Positions 44,820 to 56,150 of a stretch of DNA of 64,000 bases are shown piece by piece. The notes under the pieces are model-generated. The model saw nothing but the letters and a program-made list of their open reading frames with translations. It was not told the origin of the DNA and did not search any database. Source of the DNA: Siphonodentalium dalli (Eukaryota > Mollusca > Scaphopoda > Gadilida > Siphonodentaliidae). Positions within the stretch are counted from its first letter, which is position 1, and every line of letters begins with the position of its first letter. Location of the stretch: contig CP136065.1 in assembly GCA_032622095.1 (NCBI GenBank), positions 20,882,134-20,946,133 on the forward strand. The letters run 5' to 3'. The position numbers and the translations under genes were made by a program.

Positions 44820-45458
44820 ATGTCCAAAATCAACGTTGTCATCTTCGGATCCAGCCATCTTCAACGACTGGCTCAACATTTACTATCAACGGAGAAGAAG
44901 ATGACGCTATATCCCAACAACTTCCGCAGAGCATTGGATTTAGTCGACCCCAATATTAAAGTAACTATGTATGGTATTAGTGGATTGCGACTCCACGACC
45001 TACAAGCGTCAACCATCAGCCAACTACAACAACTACGTCCGTCCATAATAATAATAATGTGTGGAGGCAATGACCTCTCCTCTAGGTCAGTAGAAGATAC
45101 ATACTACGACCTAACCCAACTAATCCACAAACTACAAGACCCAACTCCTACCAAAATAATTGTCTGCGAGCTACTTCAGAGAAGAAAAGTCCGACTTCCA
45201 GGTCCAGAAAAGAAGACCAGTACTCGCAGTAGCGATGTCAATCAATATAATGACCGTGTGAGTCAATTAAACCAATTACTTCGGAGCGGGTTACATAAAA
45301 ATTACCCAGCAGCATATTACTGGCCGCTTCGAAGACTATCCACCTTCGTTGAGGAATCAGCCTTGAATCATGATAAAGTTCACCTCAACGAAGAAGGAAA
45401 TATCCGACTATCCCGGAATATAAAACATGCGATTGTGTTCGCATTAACACATTCATAA
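44820..45458 (+). CDS. SGNH/GDSL-hydrolase-like accessory protein
   Basis: 212 codons from an ATG four bases after the env stop, in another frame. The hallmark SGNH blocks occur in order: block I 'VVIFGSSHLQRL' (Ser12 as candidate nucleophile, GSS instead of GDS), block II 'YGISGLRLHDL' (Gly55), block III 'IIIIMCGGNDLS' (Asn84), block V 'DKVHLNEEG' (Asp185, His188). The family hydrolyses esters, often acetyl or lipid esters. No signal peptide, so probably cytoplasmic or nuclear. SGNH domains are known in ORF1 of CR1-type LINEs and in Ngaro/DIRS-type elements; one downstream of env in a gypsy element is unfamiliar to me. Expression could be by reinitiation after env or by splicing to an AG at 44815-44816. 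The intact frame in a young copy suggests it is maintained by selection. Confidence 0.82.
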   Translation: MSKINVVIFGSSHLQRLAQHLLSTEKKMTLYPNNFRRALDLVDPNIKVTMYGISGLRLHDLQASTISQLQQLRPSIIIIMCGGNDLSSRSVEDTYYDLTQLIHKLQDPTPTKIIVCELLQRRKVRLPGPEKKTSTRSSDVNQYNDRVSQLNQLLRSGLHKNYPAAYYWPLRRLSTFVEESALNHDKVHLNEEGNIRLSRNIKHAIVFALTHS

Positions 45459-46500
45459 CCATTAGAACCGCTGGATTGGATCAAGAATTTAACCACTTGC
45501 GCTTGGGGATTCTTGAGTACGTAGTCACGCACGTCTCCGCCAAGACCTGTGCTTGGACTTGTATCCGGTTCAGCTGAATCATGTTCATTACAGAAGAGGA
45601 TTAGATGAAGAGTATATACAATAAATATATGACATTCCCTGAATATGATGTCAAGAAAGCAACAAGTGTATATAAAATAAATATATGACATTCCCTGAAT
45701 ATGATGTCAAGAAAGCAACAAGTGTATATAAAATAAATATATGACATTCCACGAAGACGATGAAAAAAAGAAACCTCGTGATTTAAAACACGAACTTATT
45801 GTGATGTGATATAATTCCAAATACGGTATTGTATACCATGATATTATGTGCATGCTCAAATTAATTCGTTGCATGCCATAGGATTATATAAAGACCACGG
45901 TCTAAGGCTAAAAATTAATCAGATATAATAAGTAGATTAGCTCATTATAGCTGGATACGTGAGATAGGTAGTATCATAGTTGTTCCATAAATTATAACAG
46001 ACTTTAAAGTCTTCAACATATAAACACAACTTATGGTTTACTTTTGAATCAGGCTATCATGCCAATTAGATGTTCTGCACAGCCAGATTTTTAATGGAGT
46101 AAAAATATAATTTTATCCATACATCTAAACCCTGCTAACATGCAAAGGTCATATCCTCTTTTCAACAAGCAGGTACACACATGTGTTCTCATTTAACTAT
46201 AGTTAACTCTGCTTAGTAACTGGATGGAGATGTACTACTCACGTATCCTGCCCATATTTTCCTTTTTCAGCAATTGAAAAAACATATATATATATATTAA
46301 CAATAGTAGTCTTGCCTTAGACCTTGGCCGTCATTGTGCTCAGTCTGTCCTTCAATGGCAACCAGAAAGGTTGCCTTTACACTAAAGGATAATAAATCCC
46401 AATCATAACAATAACTTAAACTAAAACTAACAGTGTGCCATCTTTCTGTTAACGATTCCTGCTAGGATGATTTCGCATCAGCCTATGCGAAATCCTCTTG
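45459..46500 (+). other. Element 3' untranslated region
   Basis: No plus-strand ORF. It contains the three 56-bp repeats at 45612-45750, an AT dinucleotide tract near 46285, and a short hairpin near 46462-46495 ('ggatgatttcgcat' against 'atgcgaaatcc'). Confidence 0.7.
45612..45750 (+). repeat. Three 56-bp direct repeats with AATAAA
   Basis: Units begin at 45612, 45668 and 45724 ('gtatata.aataaatatatg' then 'acattccctgaatatgatgt' …); the third is partial. Each contains AATAAA or AAATAAA. They are internal to the element, downstream of the SGNH ORF, and nearly identical to each other. Confidence 0.9.
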
Positions 46501-46510
46501 GTATGGGAGA
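46501..46510 (+). other. Polypurine tract candidate
   Basis: 'gtatgggaga' immediately upstream of the 3' LTR (2 nt spacer), the expected location of the plus-strand primer. It is short and interrupted by pyrimidines. Confidence 0.5.
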
Positions 46511-46512
46511 TA

Positions 46513-47109
46513 TGTAACAGAACGATGTGCGCCCCTGCCTGATCACGCCCCTGTAAACTATTGCATCAGTTCCAACAATTACGATGCATGAATAACAGGG
46601 TGGGATTGTTAGTCGGACAGCCGTACTTAGCACGATGACGAGATCACGCGATGCTGATTCTAGCTAGCTCTCAGGAAGGTCCCCAGTCGAACCAGTGCAG
46701 AGGTCTAAAAGTTATTAGTTGTTTTGGTACACTGCACTGGTCATGAGATACGAAAGCTATACTAAAGCTAACTTTAGTGACGAGCCGTTGACAACTAGTT
46801 GTCAAGCCTGGCCAGTAACATCGTCACATGATTTTGAAAAGTAGGTTACCACTTTTACATATAAGCACTGAGGTTTTACCCATCAGTGTTCAGTTGACTG
46901 AGTCCTCCTATGAGTACCGCCCTGGGAAAGACTTACTGATCCAGAAGAGCCTGAGAATGCTAGCATCAGCTGACCTATCTTGAGAAGCGAAATTATGCTC
47001 TAGAAATAAACAGATCTACGGTTCCATGAGTTGTCGTCATACCAAAAATAATACACAACGTGAAGTCCGGTCGGAACGTCGTATCTCCAACATACGGGGT
47101 TCTGCCACA
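46513..47109 (+). repeat. 3' LTR
   Basis: 597 bp, TGTAACAG…CTGCCACA, no difference from the 5' LTR seen by eye. TATAAG 46860-46865, TCAGTT 46890-46895, AATAAA 47005-47010. Followed by ACAC, the target duplication. Confidence 0.97.
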
Positions 47110-47113
47110 ACAC

Positions 47114-47989
47114 GCTATCGATGAAGTGATTGACCCAATCTATCAGATTTGTAATTTGTATTTGTCAATGTATTATGACTAAATCGCGAGAACAAACCGG
47201 CCATAATCCGCATGCATAGCGGTATACTTTATGCGTATATTGTTATAGAGACTCAGACTGGCCGGGTTGTATATTTCTGCAGAATGAGTTTTGATGACAC
47301 AATTGAGATTTTCAGGCAGAGGAAAAACCAAGACAACATCTCAGCAAAATTATAAGGGATAGGTCCAACCTAGAATCAGTTGGGTGGCTAGAGGCTCTCA
47401 TCTGTATGGTGCCCACCTTCATAATTCCAACTGCACCACCCTTCAACCAGACCAAACACATGTTTGCGTAATTATATTTGCACCCTGTAGTCACGATCCG
47501 GAAGGATCAATATAATCTACCGGGCGAACCATTGTTCTGTTTAAAGGTGCTCAATCCGATCAAACGCTCCTAAATTAACATTTCTTTGGCTTCGGAGGTA
47601 AAACATATTTGATTCGAGTCGAGGAACCCACCCATCAAAGCTCAGAGTGATCAGATATCGATTTTTGAACTTTGTTATTTCTCGAGATGCGTAATAATAT
47701 ATGGCCCAGAAACTCGTGCAAGTGATAATACGGCCATATTTTGTTGAATAAAATGTTGATAAATAACAAGTTTGGGGAACATTCATACCATAGTTGACAG
47801 TGATTAGCATTATTTTTTTGCAATAAATCGATTCTGATAACTAAAGCGTAATTTGAAAAACATTTGTTGTTGTTGTATCTTGATGGTATGGGGACCGTCT
47901 GATCTGATTGAGTACCATTAATATAAGATTTTTTGTTAGATCTGACCTGAAAATTGCCATAAATCCTAACATCTGGTAGTCTGGCGCCA
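47114..47989. other. No gene recognised
   Basis: Presumed host intron or intergenic sequence. The segment 47370-47490 is a diverged inverse relative of 14900-15010. Confidence 0.5.
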
Positions 47990-49140
47990 TATATAAATTC
48001 ACACGGCCACGGGGAGGGACGTTCAAGATAATACACCGGACCGACCGCGGTTCGGCTCGGTGTGAGAACATTTTGAAATCGGAACATGAAAATCGCAAAA
48101 TCATAGAATCTAGACTGACCTCGATTTAATTTTTATGCGTTGGAAAATTTCCAACCTGACAGCCCTATTCCAGTTGAAACATTTCGAGTAATTAGCAGTT
48201 TTTTCGATGAGGAATCGGGACACAAGCTTGCCAATTAGTGTTGGAAAATTCCAACCTGACACCCAGGGTCCGCGCTGGACCGAAATTTACTTTTGCCAAA
48301 TAATTTGCCAAATGAAAATATTTTTGGTCAAATTATATTAGCATTTGCCAAATGCTATCTATGATAGTATCATTTTCTGTAACATTATTTATTATGTTTC
48401 GACACTCGCGGGTTAAACGACTTTTGATGTCGATAGAAAAGCAGTTAGTTAATAATTAATTATACTCGCATCTCTATTGTGGTTTATCATACAACAATAA
48501 GCCAATCAACGAACAGTATAATTTGTAGAAAGGTTGCTTCATTAGAAGGGCGCATCACAGGCCAGGATGATTAGTAACCCCTCCAACCATCAGTACTAAT
48601 GTTATGAGATTAACTACAGCTTAATACAGGTGTTAACGTTCCTTAAACCTCATAAAACACCACTAAAATAATTATGTTGTAAGAGTTTCCTGGCATGAAT
48701 GGTAATGATTGACTAATATGGTTTTTTTTTCAAATTGCTTGAGGAATTAGAAAGTGACTTGCCAAAACTTTTGCCAAATGAAAATATTTTTGCCAAATGT
48801 GAATTATTTTTGCCATTGGCAAATTTGGCAAGTGGCAGCACGAACCCTGCTGACACCCACATAAGGTCGGAAACTTTTTGACAACTCTTGGTCCAAAACA
48901 AATCCCTACTAATAAATTGTTGAACAATCATAGTACATGAAAAAATTAACATATTTTTGGTGTGAAATGTCCAACCTTAGTGTTGCGCCAGGTTATGAAA
49001 TTTGCAACTGTTGAACATTTGACAACAGTTAGAGGGGATGTGAGACACCCACCGCCCCCCCCCCCCCGAAAAAAAACCCGTCGCACGTCCATGAGAAGAA
49101 TATGATTAGTGGAGGTTTGTTGTATGCTATATAGTTTAAG
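47990..49140 (+). repeat. Interspersed repeat with 'ttggaaaatttccaac' motifs, copy 1
   Basis: 48002-48165 matches 61096-61250 ('cggtgtg.gaacattttgaaat', 'gaaaatcgcaaaatc'). The palindromic phrase 'ttggaaaatttccaacctga' recurs at about 48142, 48240 and in copy 2. A 'tttgccaaatgaaaatattt' phrase recurs at about 48300 and 48770. C13-class run near 49055. No gene. Confidence 0.65.
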
Positions 49141-50431
49141 CACAATCATAATCTATTCGAAAATTTCCCTTTCCGGCACTGGTGAATAGTTCCGGTCTCT
49201 TCATGATCAAGGATTTTGAAGTTTGAATGCACTGTATGCTCAAAAAGTGCTGCGATCGACGTTTGTGAACTTCACACCTTTCCCTCGGTTACTCCTGAAT
49301 GAAATGAACCGAACGTGCCCGGTTGTTAAGCCCTATATGGGTGTTTACTGCTTCACTGATCTGGCCGTGATAATAGGGCGATGGGCGATGGGGATATCTG
49401 GCAGGACAACACATTTCAGGTTTCACGCAATGCGAGTTATTTTTTGGAAATTGTAGTAAGGCTGATCAGGCCGTATCTCGCAAGACAACACATATCGGGT
49501 ATTCGCGGATGTCTCCTTGTTGCAGCATGTAAATTTTATGACCGCGTTAATTGCTTTAGATGTTTAGGTATGAACAATAGCTGGGCCACTCGAAGATTTT
49601 ATGGCGGGAACACAATGCAATATATTAGCTAACTTTGCTGATGAAGTATGATACATGTCTCAGTTGGAATGTATAGACTAAATGTATTGCGAAATGTCGG
49701 GTGTGTATTTAATCCGTTTGGTAGATTTTGGTCCGTATTTAGTGTCTTCCCATCGACGTCCATCATTATGGGAAGAGGGGATGGGACCCCCTCCCCCCCA
49801 ATGTGTTGGAGGAAAAAATTAGTTTTGCATGTAGGGAGGGTGGTGGCCCCATGGTTGGAAGGGATTTTTATTTTCAACCCTGTGTACGACCATTTTTTTT
49901 CACTTTTACCCCCCCCCAATCATCGATTGCTCAATGATTTAGCCGGTGGCAACAATGACAGAGTGGCACTAGAATAGATGAACCACCACGAGTTAAAGTA
50001 CAAATGATAATAAATGATGGGGCTGAGAATTCTACCTTAACAGTCACACATGCGTCATTTAGCAGGGGAGGGGGTCGGAAAAAATTACAGGATACAAGGA
50101 CCGCTAGGGTGGGTGTCCAAGAGCCCGAATGCAGATTATTTCTGATGTCATGCAATTTTTTTCCAAAATCATTTCTAAGACAAATTTCAGCTTAAAAATG
50201 AATTGAAACAATCACATTCATATAGTAGTGCATGCTATAGCCTTATACAAGTGAGGGGGGCTCTATATTTTAATTATTTGTCCACAATTTCTCCCTTTAA
50301 CAGTTGAAACCATGGGGTGGGTCCGGTTTTGGTCAAGGAAAAATATTGCAATAAAAAAAATCCATTCTCATCTTTTCTCATAGTTTATCATGGATTTTTT
50401 TTTTAACTTATTATATTTAGAGGATACCTGC
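49141..50431. other. No gene recognised
   Basis: Contains a diverged ~90-bp doublet near 49380-49510 ('tctggcaggacaacacat' / 'tctcgcaagacaacacat'). Several C- and G-runs. No supported gene. Confidence 0.5.
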
Positions 50432-50575
50432 GTGTTTTGAGTGAATACCGGAAGTATCTCATGAGTGGTCACAGTGAGATACTGTAATCATCACGAGTGG
50501 CCTTTAGGCCATGAGTGATGATTCCAGTATCTCACTGTGACCACGAATGAGGTAATTCCGGTATTCTCAAAACAC
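50432..50575. repeat. Foldback repeat, 144 bp
   Basis: GTGTTTTGAG…'aataccgg'…'gtggtcacagtgagatact' pairs with 'agtatctcactgtgaccac'…'ccggtatt'CTCAAAACAC. The tip is 'aggcctttaggcc'-like. Confidence 0.75.
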
Positions 50576-52314
50576 AAAGGTTTTCTTTTTATTATTTGCG
50601 CTATTTACTAAAATAGATCGAGGAATTAATTCAAAATCGAACTGATTCCGATTCACATTGGCAATACAATTTCTGCACAACAAACAGAGACCACGTGGTT
50701 CAATAAAATACTGTCAATAACTCAGAATACACATGCTGCTTCAAATGTGCGTAATATATCAAATAAATTTATTTCAAATATACCAACTTATACTTGCTTG
50801 TGTACTAATAGCAATGTGGTATTGCATTTTTGTCAATTATTGACACAAAATCGTTATTTGAAGGCTTTTAAATTCTGAAGTGGGACAAATTGTATAGTAT
50901 AAACAACAAACCGGAAGTTTACCTATAGTGAGATAACGCTTTAGCCAGAGTAGAATGCAAAGTGTTATCTCACTGTATCTCCCACATGGAGAAGACTGGA
51001 ACTGTGTTTATTTAATCAAATTGATGGTGGTTTTTACTTTACACATGCACATATTTTAACCTATTGCTAATAAGGGCCACAGCTATCCTGTTAAAGTGGG
51101 TATTTTACCTAATATAACCATAAATATTTTGGTTTTTAAAGGTTTTGTCATGGTTTTGTTGGCATATTTTTTCCAGCCATGTGCTTTGTTTGTTTATTTT
51201 TTTGTGGGTGTACTTGATCAGCGTTCTCTCAGTTCTGGTGCAGACACAATGAGAGACCCTTACCCTGCCAACAACAAATTATTTATTAGAATTTACAAGA
51301 TTTTCATCAATTTTGGTGGTGGGTGTCCCAGACCTGGGTGGAAAAACTTACGGTCCCGGGTGGATGCCCCAGACCTGGGCGGAAAAAACTTACGCCCCGG
51401 GGTGGTGGGTCCCCAAAACTGAAAAACACAAAATTTCCAACTTGTATCCGTAAAAAAAATTCCTGCCCCCACCCCCCCCCCCCCCCCTGCGTTTAGGTTC
51501 AAATTCTGTCACAAGGACGTTGTTCACATGAGCGATTGATTTTAATTTGATCGTCATTGGCGGCTTATCGTCAGTGATCGCACATGCTAAACGGCACACG
51601 CCAATCAATCTTGGCTAGATATTTGACCTACTATGTGAATGTTCTATCAGCAATAGTTGATTCAGTTGTAAAATGCCGGCCAGTCGGAGTTATCTGCAGT
51701 CGAAAAAGCGGAAATTAATTGTCTTGTGGTTGGCAGGAATAGCACACAAACGTGCTTTGAGCCAAATAACATTCTGGGTTCATCCGATTTGTCAAAAAAA
51801 ATCCCGGCTGAATTGTCTATCAGTCGTAAATAGTACTGCCATATGATCTTAATATTTCCAACAGTTGGAAAGTTGTAGGAAAATGGCAACATATGTAGGT
51901 GGATTGGGTGAATAGCATAGTGGTTTCAAAAATACCCCAAGCAAAAAATGTCAACACATGCAATGGAGTGGGTGAATAAAGATTCACGCATTGTGGAACT
52001 TCGGGTTCCAAGGGAGTGGTGAAGATGAACATTCCAAGTGGGGATATATGTAATGTTAGAGATTCACCACTGTTGCCAGGTATACGTTGGAAACTTCGTT
52101 CCAAGCCATTTCATTTCCGTACTTCATTTATTATTTTGTCGCCCATCAGTTTTGAGAATGACTGTACCCGGATAGTATATGCTGACCAACTGTACCATGC
52201 AATTCTCTGCAACGGCTATCTCGATGACGAGGTTGATTGCAGAAGATGTTTGGTCACGAATAGGACGTGGTTGTTTGAGGAATGTAATTTTTAACGAATA
52301 GATCTGCGTTGTGT
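50576..52314. other. No gene recognised
   Basis: A second, smaller inverted pair near 50918-50975 ('tagtgagataac' against 'gttatctcactg') resembles the foldback at 50432. A diverged doublet 'cccagacctggg.ggaaaaact' occurs at about 51327 and 51369, followed by a C14-class run near 51470. No gene. Confidence 0.5.
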
Positions 52315-52790
52315 TAAAGGCACGCGAGGCCTTAGTTGTCGAAAATATTCATATTTGTTGCAATCACCGTAAACAGAAAAACATTAAAATGCATACAGTT
52401 TCGTTCATATAATTATACCATGACTATCGCGTAAACAGCATGTTATCATAAAGACCTACTATATTTTACCTAAGCAAGGGCCTGATTGTGTTACAGAAGA
52501 CAGCACAATGCTACTGGCTAATAACACAAAAATGGCATAAACGCTCTTTATTTGTTCCATATCAGGAATTCACCAACGCTCTTTTTGTTTACCATCATAA
52601 TATAAACAAACACCAGAAAAGTAACTTTTTATGCTTTTGTTTACATAACAATGGTCAAACAAATGACAATAACATACTGTTTATGCGATATTTCTTATTT
52701 GTATACGGACAAAGTCTGTCTACATTTTGATGTTCTTTCTGTTTATGGCTGTTTTTGACGGGTGGAAATATTTTTACAGGATACCCACAG
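52315..52790. repeat. Interspersed repeat, copy 2
   Basis: Diverged copy of 26262-26800, with the same order of landmarks ('ttaaaggcacg', 'taaacgctctttatt', 'ccatatcagg', 'aaagtctgtcta'). Confidence 0.6.
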
Positions 52791-52989
52791 ACAAGACCAA
52801 CCGTACTTTAACACGCAACTTAAAAACGCGGCGATTCATCGCACGCGCGTGTGTAATATAATATGAATAGCCCCTTAGGTCCGAATCGGCGTCTCTGGTT
52901 TAGACTAGGTTTTATTCTAAACCAGGTTTTACTCCAGTTTAAACTAGGTTTAAGAAGGAGTAAAACTTGGTTCTAGTAAAACTAGGTTT

Positions 52990-53320
52990 TATGGGAGCAT
53001 CTCACCCATGGTACCTGGTATAGTCCTTCACCTGACCTATGGCCATATAGTCACCCCGTGTGTACCTATTCAAAACATTCATAAATGATTATGGTCAATC
53101 CTTGTATACATATTCACCTCAACATTGGCCATGTCACTCCCTGTATTCATATTTGTCACACCATAGCCGAATAGCCACTCAAGATATACTAATACACCCC
53201 AGCCATGTCAGTATAGTCACTCCATGTATGCATATGCACCTCATCCATGGCCATATAGCCACACGCTATACACACATGTCCCTCGCCTATGTCAATAAAG
53301 CAACACGTGTGTATATAAGA
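52990..53320 (+). repeat. Degenerate ~50-bp tandem repeat, part 1
   Basis: Loose repetition of 'catggccatatagtcactcc' followed by 'tgtatacctattcacctca'. Continues at 54135-55140 after an interruption. Confidence 0.65.
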
Positions 53321-53324
53321 AATA

Positions 53325-53462
53325 AACGGCGGTTTCAATGTGGTCATGGGATTTTGACCGCGAGAAAAAATCAGCAAACTGCATGAACCCCGAAGGGGTT
53401 CATGCCGAGTTTGCTGATTTTTTATCGCGGTCAAAACCCATGACCACGTTGAATCCGCCGTT
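53325..53462. mobile_element. TA-flanked foldback, 138 bp
   Basis: AACGGCGG…CCGCCGTT ends flanked by TA. The whole element folds ('tggtcatgggattttgaccg' against the right arm; tip 'accccgaaggggt'). It lies between the two parts of the ~50-bp tandem repeat. Confidence 0.7.
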
Positions 53463-54134
53463 TATTATTTATATTTATATACTTAAATTCATTATGAACT
53501 AGGATTGTCTGTCTTTCCCACTATTTATTCATATATTTAAATGAACGCATGGAGTTCAGTTCAGAAAGTGCGAATCCTCGTTTTTTGGAAAACCAAACAT
53601 TTTGAGAATCCGTTCTTGAAGAACGGAACAAAAACGCAATTTCACAGTTTAGTATACACATATGACAAACTGTATTGTTTAGCTAGTAACTAATGCATGT
53701 AGACGTGTTGATTTCAAGAATGATAACTGAAACTAACAATTAAGTTTCGGCTGTGAATAAGAAATCGACAACAGGCCGTTCTACCATAATGAATATTTGT
53801 GAGGTTCGGGGGATATTTGTAGCGGTAATGAATATGATAAAACGTTATTAATTAGCGGGATTTTTGAACATCAACGCTCAGTTACACAGAGCAACAACAC
53901 TGATTATAGACCGAAACAAATTTCTTGCCAAATCCGGACGTACTATATACTCAAGCAGTCGGTAATGTCCGACAATCCCCGGTGATTTCCGGGACCAATG
54001 TGTTCATAAACCTATGAACGACATTGGAAGTGACGTCACGTTACGTTCATAGGTTTATGAACGCATTGAATAAGGGGGCGTGTCTACCGTAACGCTATGG
54101 GGAAATCGGAAGAGATATCAGGTGTATGTAAATA
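53463..54134. other. No gene; nested inverted repeat at 54002-54062
   Basis: GTTCATAAACCTATGAAC (54002-54019) pairs with GTTCATAGGTTTATGAAC (54045-54062); both are also near-palindromes. A TGACGTCA (CRE-type) palindrome sits between them at 54031-54038. Otherwise nothing recognised. Confidence 0.55.
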
Positions 54135-55140
54135 TACTGGTATAACCTACACATGACCATACCGCCACGAGTCACCAAACAGGAACACCAGGTGTACTCA
54201 TACGCCTGACACATGACCATTTAGTCACCCCCTCTATAGATATTCATTATATTTATGATCATGCAGTCACTACTTGTATACCTACATGTACTCATCTCAC
54301 CATTGACCATACATACACTACCTGTATACCTATTCGACACACATAGCCATATAACCACTCGATATACATATGCAGCCCACCCTACACCATAGATTCACTC
54401 CAGGTATATATGTAACCCTCACTAATGGCCATTCAGCCCTTCCAGATATACCAAAAACCCGCACACACGACCAATCAAACAATCCATACTTGCATATACA
54501 CCTCAAACATGACAATTCAGCAATTCACTGTATAATCATACACGCCATCCATGATAATACACTAATCCCTATACACCCACCAATGACAATCCATCCACGA
54601 GATATATAAATATACATCCCACCCATTACCACAAGGACATCCCCTATATACCCACACGCTCGATACTGTCCACCCAGCTTACTCTAGGTATTCATATTCA
54701 AGCATGACCGTACTGGCATTCCATGTATACCTATACACATTATCCGTAACCATAAAATCACTCCCTATTTATCCATTATCGCACAGACAACACATGTACA
54801 CCCCACCCGTTACCTTACATTCACTCCATATATACATAATCAACACATAGATGACCATGTAGCTATATCCATACACCACACCAATGCACATACCACACCG
54901 GGTGCACCCGTACTGTATATACACAATCACACACCATACAGTCACCCCATGCATACCGATTCACCTCACACCTGGCCATGACATCTCTCTGTGTACCTAG
55001 ATGCATCTTACCATGGACAACCCACTCATAACCATATAGTCACTCATTGTATACCTATTCACATCAGTCATGACATACAATAACTCCCTGTGTACCTATT
55101 CACCTCACATATGATCACAGAGTAACTCCCTGGCTACGAT
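54135..55140 (+). repeat. Degenerate ~50-bp tandem repeat, part 2
   Basis: About 20 poorly conserved units with 'accatatagtcactccctgt' and 'atacctattcac' landmarks. Small ORFs in it follow the repeat and are not genes. Confidence 0.7.
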
Positions 55141-56150
55141 CTTGGAATCCACACTGTATCCAGTTGACATTTTATTATCATAATGGACCATAATAGCCAC
55201 AGAGTATGGTCAATCTCAGTTCTGTCTCAAAGTTCTGCCATTTCCTTTCAATAAGTGCGGCCAAAATCACAAAAGAGGTTCTCGGCAAAATTCCATACTT
55301 TAAAACGAATTTGTCATGCCCCCATACGGAACTGGGACAACCAGAATAAAACATGTAATTGCCAGTTAATTAACTAACACGTATAATAACCAAGTGAGTC
55401 ACAATTTACTACCTTTTCGGATAATGCAGAGAATGTTCGGGATATATTTAAAACAAAATTACATTTTACAAATTTGGTTGCCATTTTGGGAAGCCATCTT
55501 GAGCAATTTGGTCTATAAACACCGTAGTGTGACACATTTAAGATAGACCAAAACAATAAACACCTTTCAATCCAAAGATAGTTACATTTTACCTAAAAAT
55601 GTTCCAAACCTGAAAAGTGAATTTTTGCCAATATTTATGTCAAGTTTTTGAGAGAAAAGTCCAATATTGTTGACGATGTCAGTAGTGACAATAGTAACAA
55701 TTAACCATGGTGTATCAGACATGTCAGTATTCAATGTATAGAATGCAGAATAGCCAATTTTATACATCAACCACAAATTGTAAGCGATTGGAGAACACGC
55801 TGGTGTAATATTTACCATTTTCCATATTTTGGCGCCATATTGGCAGCCATTTTGAGCCAAAGTAAGAATTTTGGTTCCAGTGATTTGGAATATTCATAGG
55901 TAATGATATGCCTCATTTACATTACAAAGTTCTGTTCATTTCTTGTTGAAATATGACTAGAATCCCAATTGTAATTTTTTGTTAAATTTTATACCGCATT
56001 CTGTAAATTCGAATTTTTGAGGGATCGGAAAGGGTTAGGACCCCAATAATTTTATATTTAATTGCTCCAATGATCAGTTAATATACAAAACATAAAATAA
56101 AGTTGCATTACTCAACCAGTTCCAAACAGCATGAATTGATCTAGAAGATA
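55141..56150. other. No gene recognised
   Basis: Includes a diverged doublet 'tggttgccattttgggaagcc' (about 55477) and 'cgccatattggcagccattt' (about 55831). Confidence 0.5.

Larger units (their letters stand above)
34297..47109 (+). mobile_element. Complete env-bearing Ty3/gypsy-type retrovirus-like element
   Basis: 12,813 bp bounded by two 597-bp LTRs that look identical by eye and a 4-bp ACAC target duplication (34293-34296 and 47110-47113). Order: LTR, primer site, leader with splice donor, open frame of unknown function, gag, pol (-1 frame), env, SGNH-hydrolase ORF, polypurine tract, LTR. The pol order is PR-RT-RH-IN, which defines Ty3/gypsy and retroviruses rather than Copia. All frames are uninterrupted. 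Zero visible LTR differences imply very recent insertion. It lies antisense in the presumed intron upstream of the C-type-lectin exon. Such env-bearing gypsy elements can act as endogenous retroviruses; infectivity here is not shown. Confidence 0.95.

Noticed and set aside
53000-55140. Regularly spaced short repeats considered as a CRISPR array
   Set aside because: The repeats are degenerate and the spacing is uneven. Repeat and spacer are not distinct and the genome is eukaryotic; it is a decayed minisatellite.
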